The position numbers and the translations under genes were made by a program. Under the pieces are notes generated by a model. That model was not told the DNA's origin. It worked only from the letters and a program-made list of their open reading frames with translations, and made no database searches. A DNA stretch of 39,371 nt from Planctomycetota bacterium (GTDB lineage Bacteria; Planctomycetota; Brocadiia; Brocadiales; Brocadiaceae). Location: positions 1 through 39,371 of the forward strand of contig JACPHJ010000152.1 in assembly GCA_016188675.1 (NCBI GenBank), written 5' to 3'. Each line of letters begins with the position of its first letter. Position 1 is the stretch's first letter. Positions 8,085-15,691 of the stretch are shown in pieces.

Positions 8085-9482
8085 CTACTTATTTTGCAGG
8101 GAATGCAAAATATTTTGGCAGAATTCAGTGAGGGTGTTGTCGCGGGCCCCCATGACGAGGATACAATCACCGGTGTGAATTTGTCTTTTTATTGCGGGGA
8201 TAATGTCTGCTCTATTTTCGATGAAAATGGCATTTTTACCACCTTCTTTGATTCGTTTGATAATATCAGATGAAGAGATATTTTTACTTGCAGTGCCGCC
8301 TGCATAATATATCTCAGGCATGAAAAGGATGTCCCAGGGAGATAATACGTTAATAAAGGCATTAATGAGTTCTTCCTTCATGAAGCTTGCAGGACCATAC
8401 CCGTGAGGCTGAAAGACGGCAATGACCCGCTTGCAACCAAGTTTTACGGCATTTATTGCAGCCATAACTTTTTCGGGGTTATGGGCATAGTCATCCACTA
8501 TCGTTATGCCATCGGTTTCTCCTATAATATCCATCCGGCGCTGTACACCCTTAAATCGCCTAAGAGCGGCGGCTGTTTTGTCGTCGTCGATGTTTAGAGT
8601 CCTGGCTACGGCGATTGCCGCAAGTGCATTCGATACATTATAAATACCGGGGAGGTTTATTTCAAAAGAATGGATGCCTACATCGAAGGTGGATTGGAAA
8701 GGTTTACAAACAACATTTTTTGCACGGATAACAGCGTTGTTATTCAGCCCGTAGGTAACAATGTTCTTATGCTTAAGTTCTATCAGTTTCAGACGCGGAC
8801 AATCTGCGTTGACAATGAGTGTTTCGTCGGTGTTTTGTGAAAAACTCACAAACATCCTGGATATTTCTTCAATAGATTTATGGTCTTTTGAAATGTTGGT
8901 AATTAACGCTATACGTGGTGTATATAAGACGATGCTGCCATCGCTCTCGTCTGCCTCAATAGACATAATGTCTGACGTGCCTGTCTTTGCATTGCCCAAA
9001 TGATAGTCATCTATATAATTTTTAATACACCCGCCCACAATAACCGTAGGTGATAATCCTGCATAATCGAGGACATAACCTACCATGCAACTTACCGTAG
9101 TCTTTCCATTCGTTCCGCCAATAGCAATTCCGTACTGGCGGTTAAACATGCCGGCAAGCAGGTCGGCGCGTTTTATAATCTTTTTGTTATTTATAAGGGC
9201 TTTTTTAATATCGGGGTTGTCTTCTTCAATGGCGGAAGAAATAACCACAAAGTCCGTATTTTCTTTCACACCTGAACCATCCTGCGGATGAAGCGAAATA
9301 CCTTTGGATAAGAGCGATGAAAACAGGGAAGGAGTAATTTGTTTGTCATAATTTCTGTCAGAACCGCTGACTATATGGCCTTGTTCCCTGAGTACCTGAG
9401 CAATTGCGCTCATGCCAATACCACCTATACCAACGAAGTGATATGAAAATTTCTTTATATTATGCTGTGTATCGTCTTTCAT
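8085..9482 (-). CDS. murC: MurC-like UDP-N-acetylmuramate-alanine ligase, divergent
   Basis: A Mur ligase of 465 residues. MurC adds L-alanine to UDP-MurNAc with ATP in the cytoplasm. The N-terminal Rossmann motif HFVGIGGIGMSAIAQVL and SGSD are typical of MurC, as are SSAIEEDNP, the P-loop at 123-129 and EADESDGS. Several positions differ from the usual MurC: the P-loop is GTNGKTT rather than GTHGKTT, the later motif is VDDYAHNPEKV rather than DDYGHHPTE, and FQPHGYGPASF replaces FQPHRYTR. It stands alone rather than in a division cell-wall cluster. It could be a true MurC, a second MurC paralogue or an Mpl-type ligase. No Shine-Dalgarno precedes the ATG and a strong promoter ends only about 11 bases away. 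Confidence 0.8.
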   Translation of the reverse strand: MKDDTQHNIKKFSYHFVGIGGIGMSAIAQVLREQGHIVSGSDRNYDKQITPSLFSSLLSKGISLHPQDGSGVKENTDFVVISSAIEEDNPDIKKALINNKKIIKRADLLAGMFNRQYGIAIGGTNGKTTVSCMVGYVLDYAGLSPTVIVGGCIKNYIDDYHLGNAKTGTSDIMSIEADESDGSIVLYTPRIALITNISKDHKSIEEISRMFVSFSQNTDETLIVNADCPRLKLIELKHKNIVTYGLNNNAVIRAKNVVCKPFQSTFDVGIHSFEINLPGIYNVSNALAAIAVARTLNIDDDKTAAALRRFKGVQRRMDIIGETDGITIVDDYAHNPEKVMAAINAVKLGCKRVIAVFQPHGYGPASFMKEELINAFINVLSPWDILFMPEIYYAGGTASKNISSSDIIKRIKEGGKNAIFIENRADIIPAIKRQIHTGDCILVMGARDNTLTEFCQNILHSLQNK

Positions 9483-9493
9483 AAATTTTCAGA

Positions 9494-9522
9494 ACTATAC
9501 AGAATGAAATATAAATTGTCAA
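9494..9522 (-). promoter_or_regulatory. Near-consensus sigma-70 promoter of the murC-like gene
   Basis: The minus strand reads TTGACA, 17 bases, TATAGT. Transcription would begin near 9487, only about five bases before the ATG at 9482, so the mRNA would be essentially leaderless. It is back to back with the speD promoter. Confidence 0.75.
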
Positions 9523-9548
9523 AATATTTCCCCTGTGTATATTCATTC

Positions 9549-9577
9549 TTGACAACTCCGGCAATTCATTCTAGAAT
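9549..9577 (+). promoter_or_regulatory. Near-consensus sigma-70 promoter of speD
   Basis: The sequence reads TTGACA, a 17-base spacer, TAGAAT. Transcription would start near 9584, about 50 bases before the speD ATG. The -35 boxes of this promoter and of the divergent murC promoter are about 26 bases apart. Confidence 0.75.
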
Positions 9578-9633
9578 CAAAACGCACATATATCCAGGGC
9601 ACTTTATTTGAATCTTTATGTAATGGGAGAAGA

Positions 9634-10014
9634 ATGTTGGCCACATTAGGTAAGCATATTATTTTGGAGATGTGGGGATGTTGTAAAGATACTATTGACA
9701 ATGTTGATGTTGTAAAGGAAATACTTATCAAAGCAACTGAGTCCGTTAAGGCAACGCTGGTAGATGTGGTGTGCCACAGATTCAGTCCCTATGGCGTAAC
9801 CGGTGTGGCTATTTTGGCTGAATCACATATTGCCGTTCATACTTGGCCTGAACATGGATATGCAGCGGCAGACATTTTCATCTGTGGCAGTGCCATAAAC
9901 CCGCGGAATGCCGCTTCTTATATGACAGAGGCATTCTACGCAAAAGAAACCTCATTCCTGGAACTCAAAAGGGGGGATTTTTTATCAAAAACCCCACAGA
10001 TGGCGGGCCGGTAG
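9634..10014 (+). CDS. speD: S-adenosylmethionine decarboxylase proenzyme
   Basis: SpeD decarboxylates S-adenosylmethionine to give the aminopropyl donor for polyamine synthesis, using a pyruvoyl group made by self-cleavage. The 126-residue length and the motif LAESHIAVHTWPEHG fit the short prokaryotic (SpeH-like) class. Cleavage is expected between Glu63 and Ser64, with His69 and Cys84 (IFICG) as the processing and catalytic residues. The C-terminus FLSKTPQMAGR is a short extension. The gene has its own promoter and precedes the aminopropyltransferase gene, with a family A repeat in between. Confidence 0.95.
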   Translation: MLATLGKHIILEMWGCCKDTIDNVDVVKEILIKATESVKATLVDVVCHRFSPYGVTGVAILAESHIAVHTWPEHGYAAADIFICGSAINPRNAASYMTEAFYAKETSFLELKRGDFLSKTPQMAGR

Positions 10015-10089
10015 AAATTTATTGCATTGGAATTTGCATTTTATTTATGCGGGATTCAGGGCGACATGAATAGTTTCACAATAGAAGGA

Positions 10090-10211
10090 AACCCACCCCT
10101 TACCCCTCCCAGGAGGGGAATTGTTTAGTCCCTTGCTATGAGGGAAATTGTAAAGTCCACTCCCGCGACGGTAATGATGAAGTCCCCTCCTGGGAGGGGT
10201 AGGGGTGGGTT
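10090..10211. repeat. Inverted-repeat element, family A copy 2
   Basis: A 122-bp element with arms 10090-10119 and 10183-10211 (AACCCACCCCTTACCCC and its reverse complement, one indel). It lies between speD and speE. A GTG inside its right arm (10205) opens a longer frame for speE, but the repeat is not expected to be coding. Just upstream (10033-10046) TTTTATTTATGCGG matches the complement of the family B tail, so the spacer carries traces of both families. Confidence 0.85.
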
Positions 10212-10267
10212 GTCAACTAATAATTTTACAATCTTTAAATATATCTATAGAGACGATTAATAACATT

Positions 10268-11206
10268 ATGGAAAAAGCCCCTGTCAATTGGATAGACGAT
10301 TATTTCAACAACTATGAATTGCATAAACATGCTTTTAAAAATGTTTTGTGCCAGGTTCAAACAAAGATACAAAAAATCATCATCATAGATACTTATAATT
10401 ACGGAAGATGCCTCATCCTTGATAATGAGTTCCAATCCGCTGAGGCGGACGAATTTATCTATCACGAGGCGCTCATACATCCTTCTTTTATTTTGCATCC
10501 TGGTATTGAACGTGTACTCATTATAGGCGGCGGCGAAGGGGCGACCTTGCGGGAAGTGTTGCGTTATAAATCTGTAAAAAAGGTTGTGATGATTGATATT
10601 GACGTGGAAATGATAGAGTGCGCCAAAAAGTTTCTCCCTTCATTTCACTCGGGTTCTTTTGATGACAGCCGCCTGGAACTCGTTATCGAAGACGGCAGAA
10701 AATACCTCGAAGGGATAAATGAACAATTTGATGCTATTATTATAGACGTAAATGACCCGTTGGAAGAAGGTCCTTCTTATATGCTTTTTACAATTGAGCT
10801 TTACAGGATTGTTGCCGAAAAGCTTAAAAAAGGAGGAATTCTGATTGTCCAGTCAGGCGCTGCCTCTGTTGCAGAGAATGACGTGTTTACAAGTATCTGC
10901 AATACATTGAGCAATGTGTTTCCACACGTATTTCCTTACGTTACTTACATCCCTTCTTACGCCCTGCAGTGGGGATTCGTCATGGCTACACGGAATCCCG
11001 GTAATTTAGATATAACAGGTGAAGAGATTGATGGTAGGATTAATTCAAGGATTGACGGCGACCTCCGGTTTTATGATAGCATTACGCATCACGCACTATT
11101 CAATTTGCCAAAGTACTTACGATCTGATATTAAAAGGCAAACACGGGTAATAAGCGATAAAGACCCGCTGACAGATCACTACCCTGGTATTTCTACTCCT
11201 AAATGA
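10268..11206 (+). CDS. speE: Aminopropyltransferase, spermidine/thermospermine synthase family
   Basis: A 312-residue cytoplasmic enzyme that moves the aminopropyl group of decarboxylated S-adenosylmethionine onto a polyamine. The family nucleotide motif VLIIGGGEGATLREVLRY is intact and followed by an acidic residue in MIDID. Three segments resemble plant ACL5-type thermospermine synthases rather than E. coli SpeE: QSAEADEFIYHEALIHP, DVNDPLEEGPSYMLFT, and PYVTYIPSYALQWGFVMA. The product could be spermidine, thermospermine or an aminopropyl-agmatine. The ATG at 10268 is chosen because the longer reading starts inside a repeat and lacks a ribosome binding site. Pairing with speD supports the role. 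Confidence 0.85.
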   Translation: MEKAPVNWIDDYFNNYELHKHAFKNVLCQVQTKIQKIIIIDTYNYGRCLILDNEFQSAEADEFIYHEALIHPSFILHPGIERVLIIGGGEGATLREVLRYKSVKKVVMIDIDVEMIECAKKFLPSFHSGSFDDSRLELVIEDGRKYLEGINEQFDAIIIDVNDPLEEGPSYMLFTIELYRIVAEKLKKGGILIVQSGAASVAENDVFTSICNTLSNVFPHVFPYVTYIPSYALQWGFVMATRNPGNLDITGEEIDGRINSRIDGDLRFYDSITHHALFNLPKYLRSDIKRQTRVISDKDPLTDHYPGISTPK

Positions 11207-11346
11207 ACTGGAAATCACAATATTAAAATATTCTATCCTGCGGCGTGTGACCTCATATCGACAATACCTCTTCTTTTTCTTCCGAATATTGTCATCTGTA
11301 GCAATATCATTTTATTTTTGGTATCTCAGAACACCATAGAAAATAT

Positions 11347-11374
11347 TTGACTTGGATTATAAAAGCATTATACT
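11347..11374 (+). promoter_or_regulatory. Putative promoter of the feoB cluster
   Basis: TTGACT, a 16-base spacer, then TATACT. It ends 71 bases before the feoB ATG. The 239-base gap upstream (11207-11445) otherwise holds a weak 7-bp stem (GACAATA at 11260 with TATTGTC at 11287) beyond speE, without a T-tract. Confidence 0.6.
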
Positions 11375-11375
11375 A

Positions 11376-11400
11376 AATTGATTGAGACTAAGTATCAATT
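11376..11400 (+). promoter_or_regulatory. Operator-like inverted repeat over the feoB transcription start
   Basis: AATTGAT and ATCAATT, perfect 7-bp arms, enclose 11 bases and begin directly after the -10 box. A repressor bound there would block transcription. The DtxR-family regulator encoded at the end of the same cluster is the obvious candidate, but the site does not match a classical DtxR or Fur box, so the pairing is inference. Confidence 0.4.
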
Positions 11401-11445
11401 AATTTCTGTTTGTTATCCGGACTTTAATGCAATAGGAATAAATGA

Positions 11446-12732
11446 ATGTCTGAAGCGGGGATGAGTACATTTAAGGTTGCTTTGGTGGGAAATCCAAATG
11501 TCGGAAAGAGTGTGTTATTTGGATTGTTAACGGGAAAGTATGTGACAGTATCAAACTATCCCGGAACTACAGTGGAGGTTTCTAAAGGCATCTGCAAGGG
11601 ATTGAATGGCAGGATTGAGATTGTCGACACGCCGGGTGCAAATAGTTTAATTCCGTTATCAGAGGATGAACTCGTAGCACGGGATATGCTGTTAGATGAA
11701 TACGAAAAGCGTGTTATTCAGGTAGTGGATGCGAAGAATCTTCGTCGTGGTTTGTTAATTACTACTCAACTCGCAGAGATGGGATTGCCTGTTATACTGA
11801 CATTGAATATGTGGGACGAACTCCTGGACAGGGGTATGAATATTGACGTACCTGTATTGCAAGAAACATTAAACATCCCGATTATAAAAACTATTGCTAC
11901 ACACAGGGTAGGAATAAATGCATTGCTTGGTTCAATAGAATCTGCAAGGGCGCCCAATCTTCATATTGATTACGGAATTATAATTGAAGAAGGTATCTCA
12001 AAAATACAGAAATTGTTGCCTCGAGATACAATTATTAATACACGTTCACTGGCTATCATGATTTTATCTGGAGATGAAGCCCTTGAAGAAAAACTGAGGA
12101 ATAAACTTCCAAATGGGTCTCTTGATGACATTCATCATATTCGGGACAATATTCAAAAACAATTTAGCAATCCTTTGAGTTATGTAATAAATATAAAACG
12201 TGCAAATTATGTCAATGCGCTGGTTGAAAGGGTCTGCACGACCGTATTACAAGAAGGGAAAACGCTTCCGTTTATAAGAGGGGTGCTTTTTTACTTCCTG
12301 GTTCCATTGGCAGCTTTCTTTATTGGATATAAGCTTGCAACGTTATCAATGTTTTTAATTTCTGCCAGGCTTCAACCATATGATGTTTTGACCCACGTTA
12401 TACCGATTGCCATAGGCGGGATATCATCTGTGTGGTTTTCATTGTATCTGTATTTGAAAGAATACAAGGAAAAGAGCACTATTAGTGAGATATTGGGGCG
12501 TATAACAATGCATCCGGTAGCGGCATTTCCCATATTGGTTACAATTCTCTGGGTTGTTTATAAACTCGTGGGGGAATTCGGCGCAGGTACATGCGTTGAT
12601 TTTTTCGAAAATAAGGTGTTTGGAAATTCTTTAGCTCCTTCGGGGGGTTTTGATATTTACGTCTATATACCTTTTATTAAGAAAATATATACTATTACCC
12701 ACGTAAATTTTCAGGGATTTAATTATTATTGA
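11446..12732 (+). CDS. feoB: Ferrous iron transporter FeoB, N-terminal part, ends at an in-frame TGA
   Basis: FeoB imports Fe2+ across the inner membrane and carries a cytosolic GTPase. This part (428 residues) has G1 GNPNVGKS at 15-22, G3 DTPG at 61-64 and G4 NMWD at 121-124, the helical linker, and the first membrane helices from about residue 280. It ends ...FQGFNYY then TGA (12730-12732). The next codons continue the same frame straight into the rest of FeoB at 12736-13713; together they give about 754 residues, a normal full length. This is a single-codon interruption: a nonsense mutation, a sequencing error, or a recoded codon. No convincing SECIS hairpin follows. Confidence 0.85.
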   Translation: MSEAGMSTFKVALVGNPNVGKSVLFGLLTGKYVTVSNYPGTTVEVSKGICKGLNGRIEIVDTPGANSLIPLSEDELVARDMLLDEYEKRVIQVVDAKNLRRGLLITTQLAEMGLPVILTLNMWDELLDRGMNIDVPVLQETLNIPIIKTIATHRVGINALLGSIESARAPNLHIDYGIIIEEGISKIQKLLPRDTIINTRSLAIMILSGDEALEEKLRNKLPNGSLDDIHHIRDNIQKQFSNPLSYVINIKRANYVNALVERVCTTVLQEGKTLPFIRGVLFYFLVPLAAFFIGYKLATLSMFLISARLQPYDVLTHVIPIAIGGISSVWFSLYLYLKEYKEKSTISEILGRITMHPVAAFPILVTILWVVYKLVGEFGAGTCVDFFENKVFGNSLAPSGGFDIYVYIPFIKKIYTITHVNFQGFNYY

Positions 12733-12735
12733 GGA

Positions 12736-13713
12736 TTGTTTGCACAGAAAATAATAAGTAAAGATAATATAATATTCGAATTATTTTTGAATGAACAGTC
12801 GGGGCTGATACAGGTAGGGCTTACCTACGCCATTGCTATCGTTTTCCCTATCGTCGGGTTTTTCTTTCTGGCGTTTGGCATTATGGAAGATAGCGGCTAC
12901 CTTCCGCGTCTTGCTGTTATGGTGGATAAGGTATTTAAACGTATAGGGCTAAACGGAAAGGCTGTGCTTCCAATGGTGTTAGGTCTGGGTTGTGATACAA
13001 TGGCGACACTAACAACACGCATACTCAATACGAAAAAGGAACGGATTATTGCAACCCTATTGCTCGCATTAGCGATTCCATGCTCTGCTCAATTAGGCGT
13101 TATTTCTGGGGTACTTGGTAAGATTTCCGGAATGTACTTCGCCATTTATGTTTTTGTCATAGGCACACAACTGCTTTTTGTCGGTTATTTGTCGTCTAAG
13201 GTTTTGCCGGGAACACCTTCTGATTTCTTAATGGAGATTCCGCCGTTTCGCATGCCGAAATTATCAAATATTTTCATTAAGACATTCTACAGAGTTCACT
13301 GGTTTTTGAAAGAAGCTGTACCATTGTTTATGCTCGGCACCCTGGCATTATTTGTAGCGACGAAACTAGGCTTCTTGTCCTTTATAGAGAGGCTCGGCGC
13401 GCCGATAACAAAAAATTTTCTGGGACTGCCTGTGGAAACAACACACGGTTTTATATTAGGATTCTTACGCAGGGATTACGGCGCAGTGAGTATTTTTAAG
13501 GTACTCGAAGAAAAAGGCGGCGATAAGGGCATAAACCCTGAGCAATTGTTGGTTTCGCTGGTTGTGATTACGCTATTCATTCCATGTCTTGCAAATTTTC
13601 TGGTGATGATCAAAGAGCAGGGGGCAAAAAATGCATTTTTAATGTTCGCATTCATATTGCCGTATTCAATACTTATCGGCGGTATTTTAAGAGTTATTTT
13701 ACAACAGTTTTAA
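12736..13713 (+). CDS. feoB: FeoB, C-terminal part, same frame after the in-frame TGA
   Basis: This 325-residue stretch holds the FeoB membrane core. It includes the gate-region motif GLGCDTMATLTTR, DSGYLPRLAVMVDKVF, the second Gate domain (LVVITLFIPCLANFLVMIKE) and the last membrane helices. The only early start is a TTG at 12736, whose GAGGA is adjacent and too close to be a good ribosome binding site, so independent translation would be poor. It is best read as the second half of one feoB. If the TGA is real and not read through, the transporter is split and probably inactive unless the two halves assemble. Confidence 0.85.
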   Translation: MFAQKIISKDNIIFELFLNEQSGLIQVGLTYAIAIVFPIVGFFFLAFGIMEDSGYLPRLAVMVDKVFKRIGLNGKAVLPMVLGLGCDTMATLTTRILNTKKERIIATLLLALAIPCSAQLGVISGVLGKISGMYFAIYVFVIGTQLLFVGYLSSKVLPGTPSDFLMEIPPFRMPKLSNIFIKTFYRVHWFLKEAVPLFMLGTLALFVATKLGFLSFIERLGAPITKNFLGLPVETTHGFILGFLRRDYGAVSIFKVLEEKGGDKGINPEQLLVSLVVITLFIPCLANFLVMIKEQGAKNAFLMFAFILPYSILIGGILRVILQQF

Positions 13714-13716
13714 CGG

Positions 13717-14124
13717 ATGCAAATACGCGGAAAGGTTGTGTCTATTTCAGGTGATGTTGCAGAGGTATGTATTATCAGGGAAAATACAGCGTGTGGAAGT
13801 TGTTCTGCTTGTCCAAAGAAGATGGGTGTAAGAGACATTATAAAAGTAGCAGCAATCAAAGGGATTCAGATTGGACAAGTGGTTGTCCTTCGTGATAATA
13901 TAAACTGGTTTTTGAAAAATAGAATTATGTTTGTTTTGGCTGCCTTTGTTTCAGGTATCGTATTAACAGAGACGGCGGCAGCCATTATATCATTCGGCAC
14001 TTACAGAGGTGGGGTTGATTTGCTCGTAGGGGGACTACTCACTTTAATAGTAATAGTTGTTTCATGGGTTAAGAAGCCTCGGTATCTTTTTAGGATAGAG
14101 CAAATAGAAGGGGGGGAGACATAA
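13717..14124 (+). CDS. RseC/MucC-like membrane protein with a CxxCxxC motif
   Basis: A 135-residue protein starting three bases after feoB. The N-terminal half has a beta-rich pattern and ENTACGSCSACPKK, giving Cys26, Cys29 and Cys32 (plus Cys18). Two membrane helices follow, near 67-90 and 96-115. This is the layout of the RseC/MucC (SoxR-reducing) family, whose members have a cysteine-containing cytoplasmic part and a membrane hairpin. In an iron uptake operon a redox or metal-handling function is plausible, but none is shown. The start overlaps no other gene and a bare ribosome binding site implies coupling to feoB. Confidence 0.7.
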   Translation: MQIRGKVVSISGDVAEVCIIRENTACGSCSACPKKMGVRDIIKVAAIKGIQIGQVVVLRDNINWFLKNRIMFVLAAFVSGIVLTETAAAIISFGTYRGGVDLLVGGLLTLIVIVVSWVKKPRYLFRIEQIEGGET

Positions 14125-14125
14125 T

Positions 14126-14776
14126 ATGACCGAACCTGGTTTAGAAGAAATTCTGGAATTAATATGGACAATGAAAGAAGAAAACGATGAAGTCAAAAAA
14201 GATTTATTGATTAAACGAATGAAACTCCCTGCAACCGAAAGCATGTTGAAAACTTTGACACAAGATGGCTATGTTAAAATAGCAGACGCAAAAGTGGAAT
14301 TTACCAATAAAGGCATGGCAGATGCGCGATTAATTATAAGGAGACACAGGCTTGCCGAAAGATTGTTGAATGATGTTTTGGCTGTAAAAGAAGACACCAT
14401 GGATTCCAGCGCATGCAAGTTTGAGCATTTTCTGGATGAAGAAGTGACAGCCAGTATATGTACCTTATTAGGACATCCGGTAAGCTGCCCGCATGGGAAG
14501 GCCATACCGCCGGGAGAGTGTTGTGAAAAGGCGAATAAGGAGATACGTCCGGTTGTAACGCCATTAACAGAGTTAAGGTCAGGTGACAAGGCAAAGGTGT
14601 CATACATAGTAACACGATATCACGAACGGCTGGACAGGCTCTCTTCAATGGGTCTGTTGCCCGGAGTTCAAATCCGACTTCATCAAAGGCAGCCAACATA
14701 CGTTATTCAGATGGGTGAGACACAAATTGCCCTGGACAGTGCCATTGCACGGGACATATACGTACGTCTTGTATAA
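14126..14776 (+). CDS. DtxR-family iron-dependent regulator with a C-terminal FeoA-like domain
   Basis: A 216-residue metal-responsive repressor. The N-terminal 65 residues form the winged helix-turn-helix; the dimerisation region holds metal ligands aligned with DtxR: His74 and Glu78 (RRHRLAERLL), Cys97, Glu100 and His101 (ACKFEHFL). The residue aligned with DtxR His98 is Asp93, so the ancillary site may be altered. The typical GHPVSCPHGKAIP follows. Residues about 145-216 are an SH3-like FeoA domain (LSSMGLLPGVQI). No separate feoA exists in the cluster. It is the last gene of the feoB operon, a likely autoregulatory arrangement. Its first codons follow the RseC-like stop by one base. Confidence 0.88.
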   Translation: MTEPGLEEILELIWTMKEENDEVKKDLLIKRMKLPATESMLKTLTQDGYVKIADAKVEFTNKGMADARLIIRRHRLAERLLNDVLAVKEDTMDSSACKFEHFLDEEVTASICTLLGHPVSCPHGKAIPPGECCEKANKEIRPVVTPLTELRSGDKAKVSYIVTRYHERLDRLSSMGLLPGVQIRLHQRQPTYVIQMGETQIALDSAIARDIYVRLV

Positions 14777-14779
14777 TTA

Positions 14780-14860
14780 TTCATAAGAACTAATTTTACT
14801 TTACTTTATAAATAATTTTAAATATCATATTTCCATAAATATATGAAAGTTCTTTATGAA
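14780..14860 (+). promoter_or_regulatory. Long inverted repeat in the spacer upstream of motA
   Basis: TTCATAAGAACT at 14780-14791 pairs with AGTTCTTTATGAA at 14848-14860 (one extra T), enclosing a very AT-rich loop. It may end the feo transcript or form part of the motA leader. TAAGGAG at 14874-14880 is the motA ribosome binding site. No sigma-28 motif is visible here. Confidence 0.45.
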
Positions 14861-14890
14861 CAATCTTAATTTGTAAGGAGTTTTAAGATT

Positions 14891-15691
14891 ATGGATCCGG
14901 GCGTACTAATTGGAATGATAATTGGTGGTGCACTAATCCTCGTATCTATTATTTTCGAAGGTGGTGCGTCATCAATACCGGGTTATATTAATATGCCGGC
15001 AATGATGATCACGATAGGCGGTACACTGGCCGCAACTATCATAAGATTTCCAATTCCCATGGTAATAGGTGCAATTGCTGTAGTTAAAAAAAGTGTCTTT
15101 GTAAAGTTGGGGTCGGCTGAAGAAGAGATTACCAGATTAATTCAATATTGTAAGATTAGTCGCCGGGAAGGTCTTTTAGGATTGGAAAAAGAGATTGAAA
15201 AAATCAAGGACGAATTTCTGATTAAGGCGGTGAGATTGCTCGTAGACGGTTCGGATTCAGATACACTAAGAGGCATCTTGGGTACTGAAATTGACAATAT
15301 AAAACAAAGACACGCGACAGGTAAAGGAATTGTTGAGTTCACGGGCACTGTATTTCCTGCCTTTGGTATGGTTGGAACTGTATTGGGACTTATTGCCATG
15401 ATGAGAAAGCTAGACGACCCGTCGCATATAGGAGAAGCCATGGCTGTCGCTTTTATTGCCACATTTTATGGCGTTACTTTTTCGAACCTTATTTTGCTGC
15501 CGCTTGGTGGCAGGCTAGATACCTTGAGTAAAAAGGAGCTATTTTTAAAAGAAATTATTATGGAAGGCGTTATTTCCATTCAGAGGGGCGATTCCCCTAT
15601 GGTGCTCGAGGAAAAACTAAAAGCGTTCTTGCAGGCAAAGGTGGCCAATAAAATGTCTACGAGTTCTAAAGAGAAGGAAAAGGCGGAATGA
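14891..15691 (+). CDS. motA: Flagellar motor stator protein MotA
   Basis: MotA, with MotB, forms the ion channel that drives flagellar rotation. The 266-residue protein has four membrane helices: two near residues 1-55, a cytoplasmic loop with the conserved pattern (GLLGLEKEIE, HATGKGIVEFTGTVFPAFGMVGTVLGLIAMM), and a second pair to about residue 210. The TGTVFPAFGMVGTVLGLI stretch with its prolines matches helix 3. It begins a stator operon of three genes; its stop overlaps the next start. Whether protons or sodium drive it cannot be read safely. Confidence 0.94.
   Translation: MDPGVLIGMIIGGALILVSIIFEGGASSIPGYINMPAMMITIGGTLAATIIRFPIPMVIGAIAVVKKSVFVKLGSAEEEITRLIQYCKISRREGLLGLEKEIEKIKDEFLIKAVRLLVDGSDSDTLRGILGTEIDNIKQRHATGKGIVEFTGTVFPAFGMVGTVLGLIAMMRKLDDPSHIGEAMAVAFIATFYGVTFSNLILLPLGGRLDTLSKKELFLKEIIMEGVISIQRGDSPMVLEEKLKAFLQAKVANKMSTSSKEKEKAE

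Noticed and set aside
10205-10267. Longer N-terminus for the speE product from GTG 10205
   Set aside because: The start lies in a family A repeat arm and the extra residues do not resemble the family; ATG 10268 fits the conserved beginning.
12730-12790. Selenocysteine insertion at the feoB TGA
   Set aside because: The 40-60 bases after the TGA are AT-rich without a convincing SECIS stem-loop; FeoB is not a known selenoprotein.
14780-14860. Rho-independent terminator after the DtxR-FeoA gene
   Set aside because: Stem is AT-rich with a very long loop and no T-tract; kept only as an inverted repeat.
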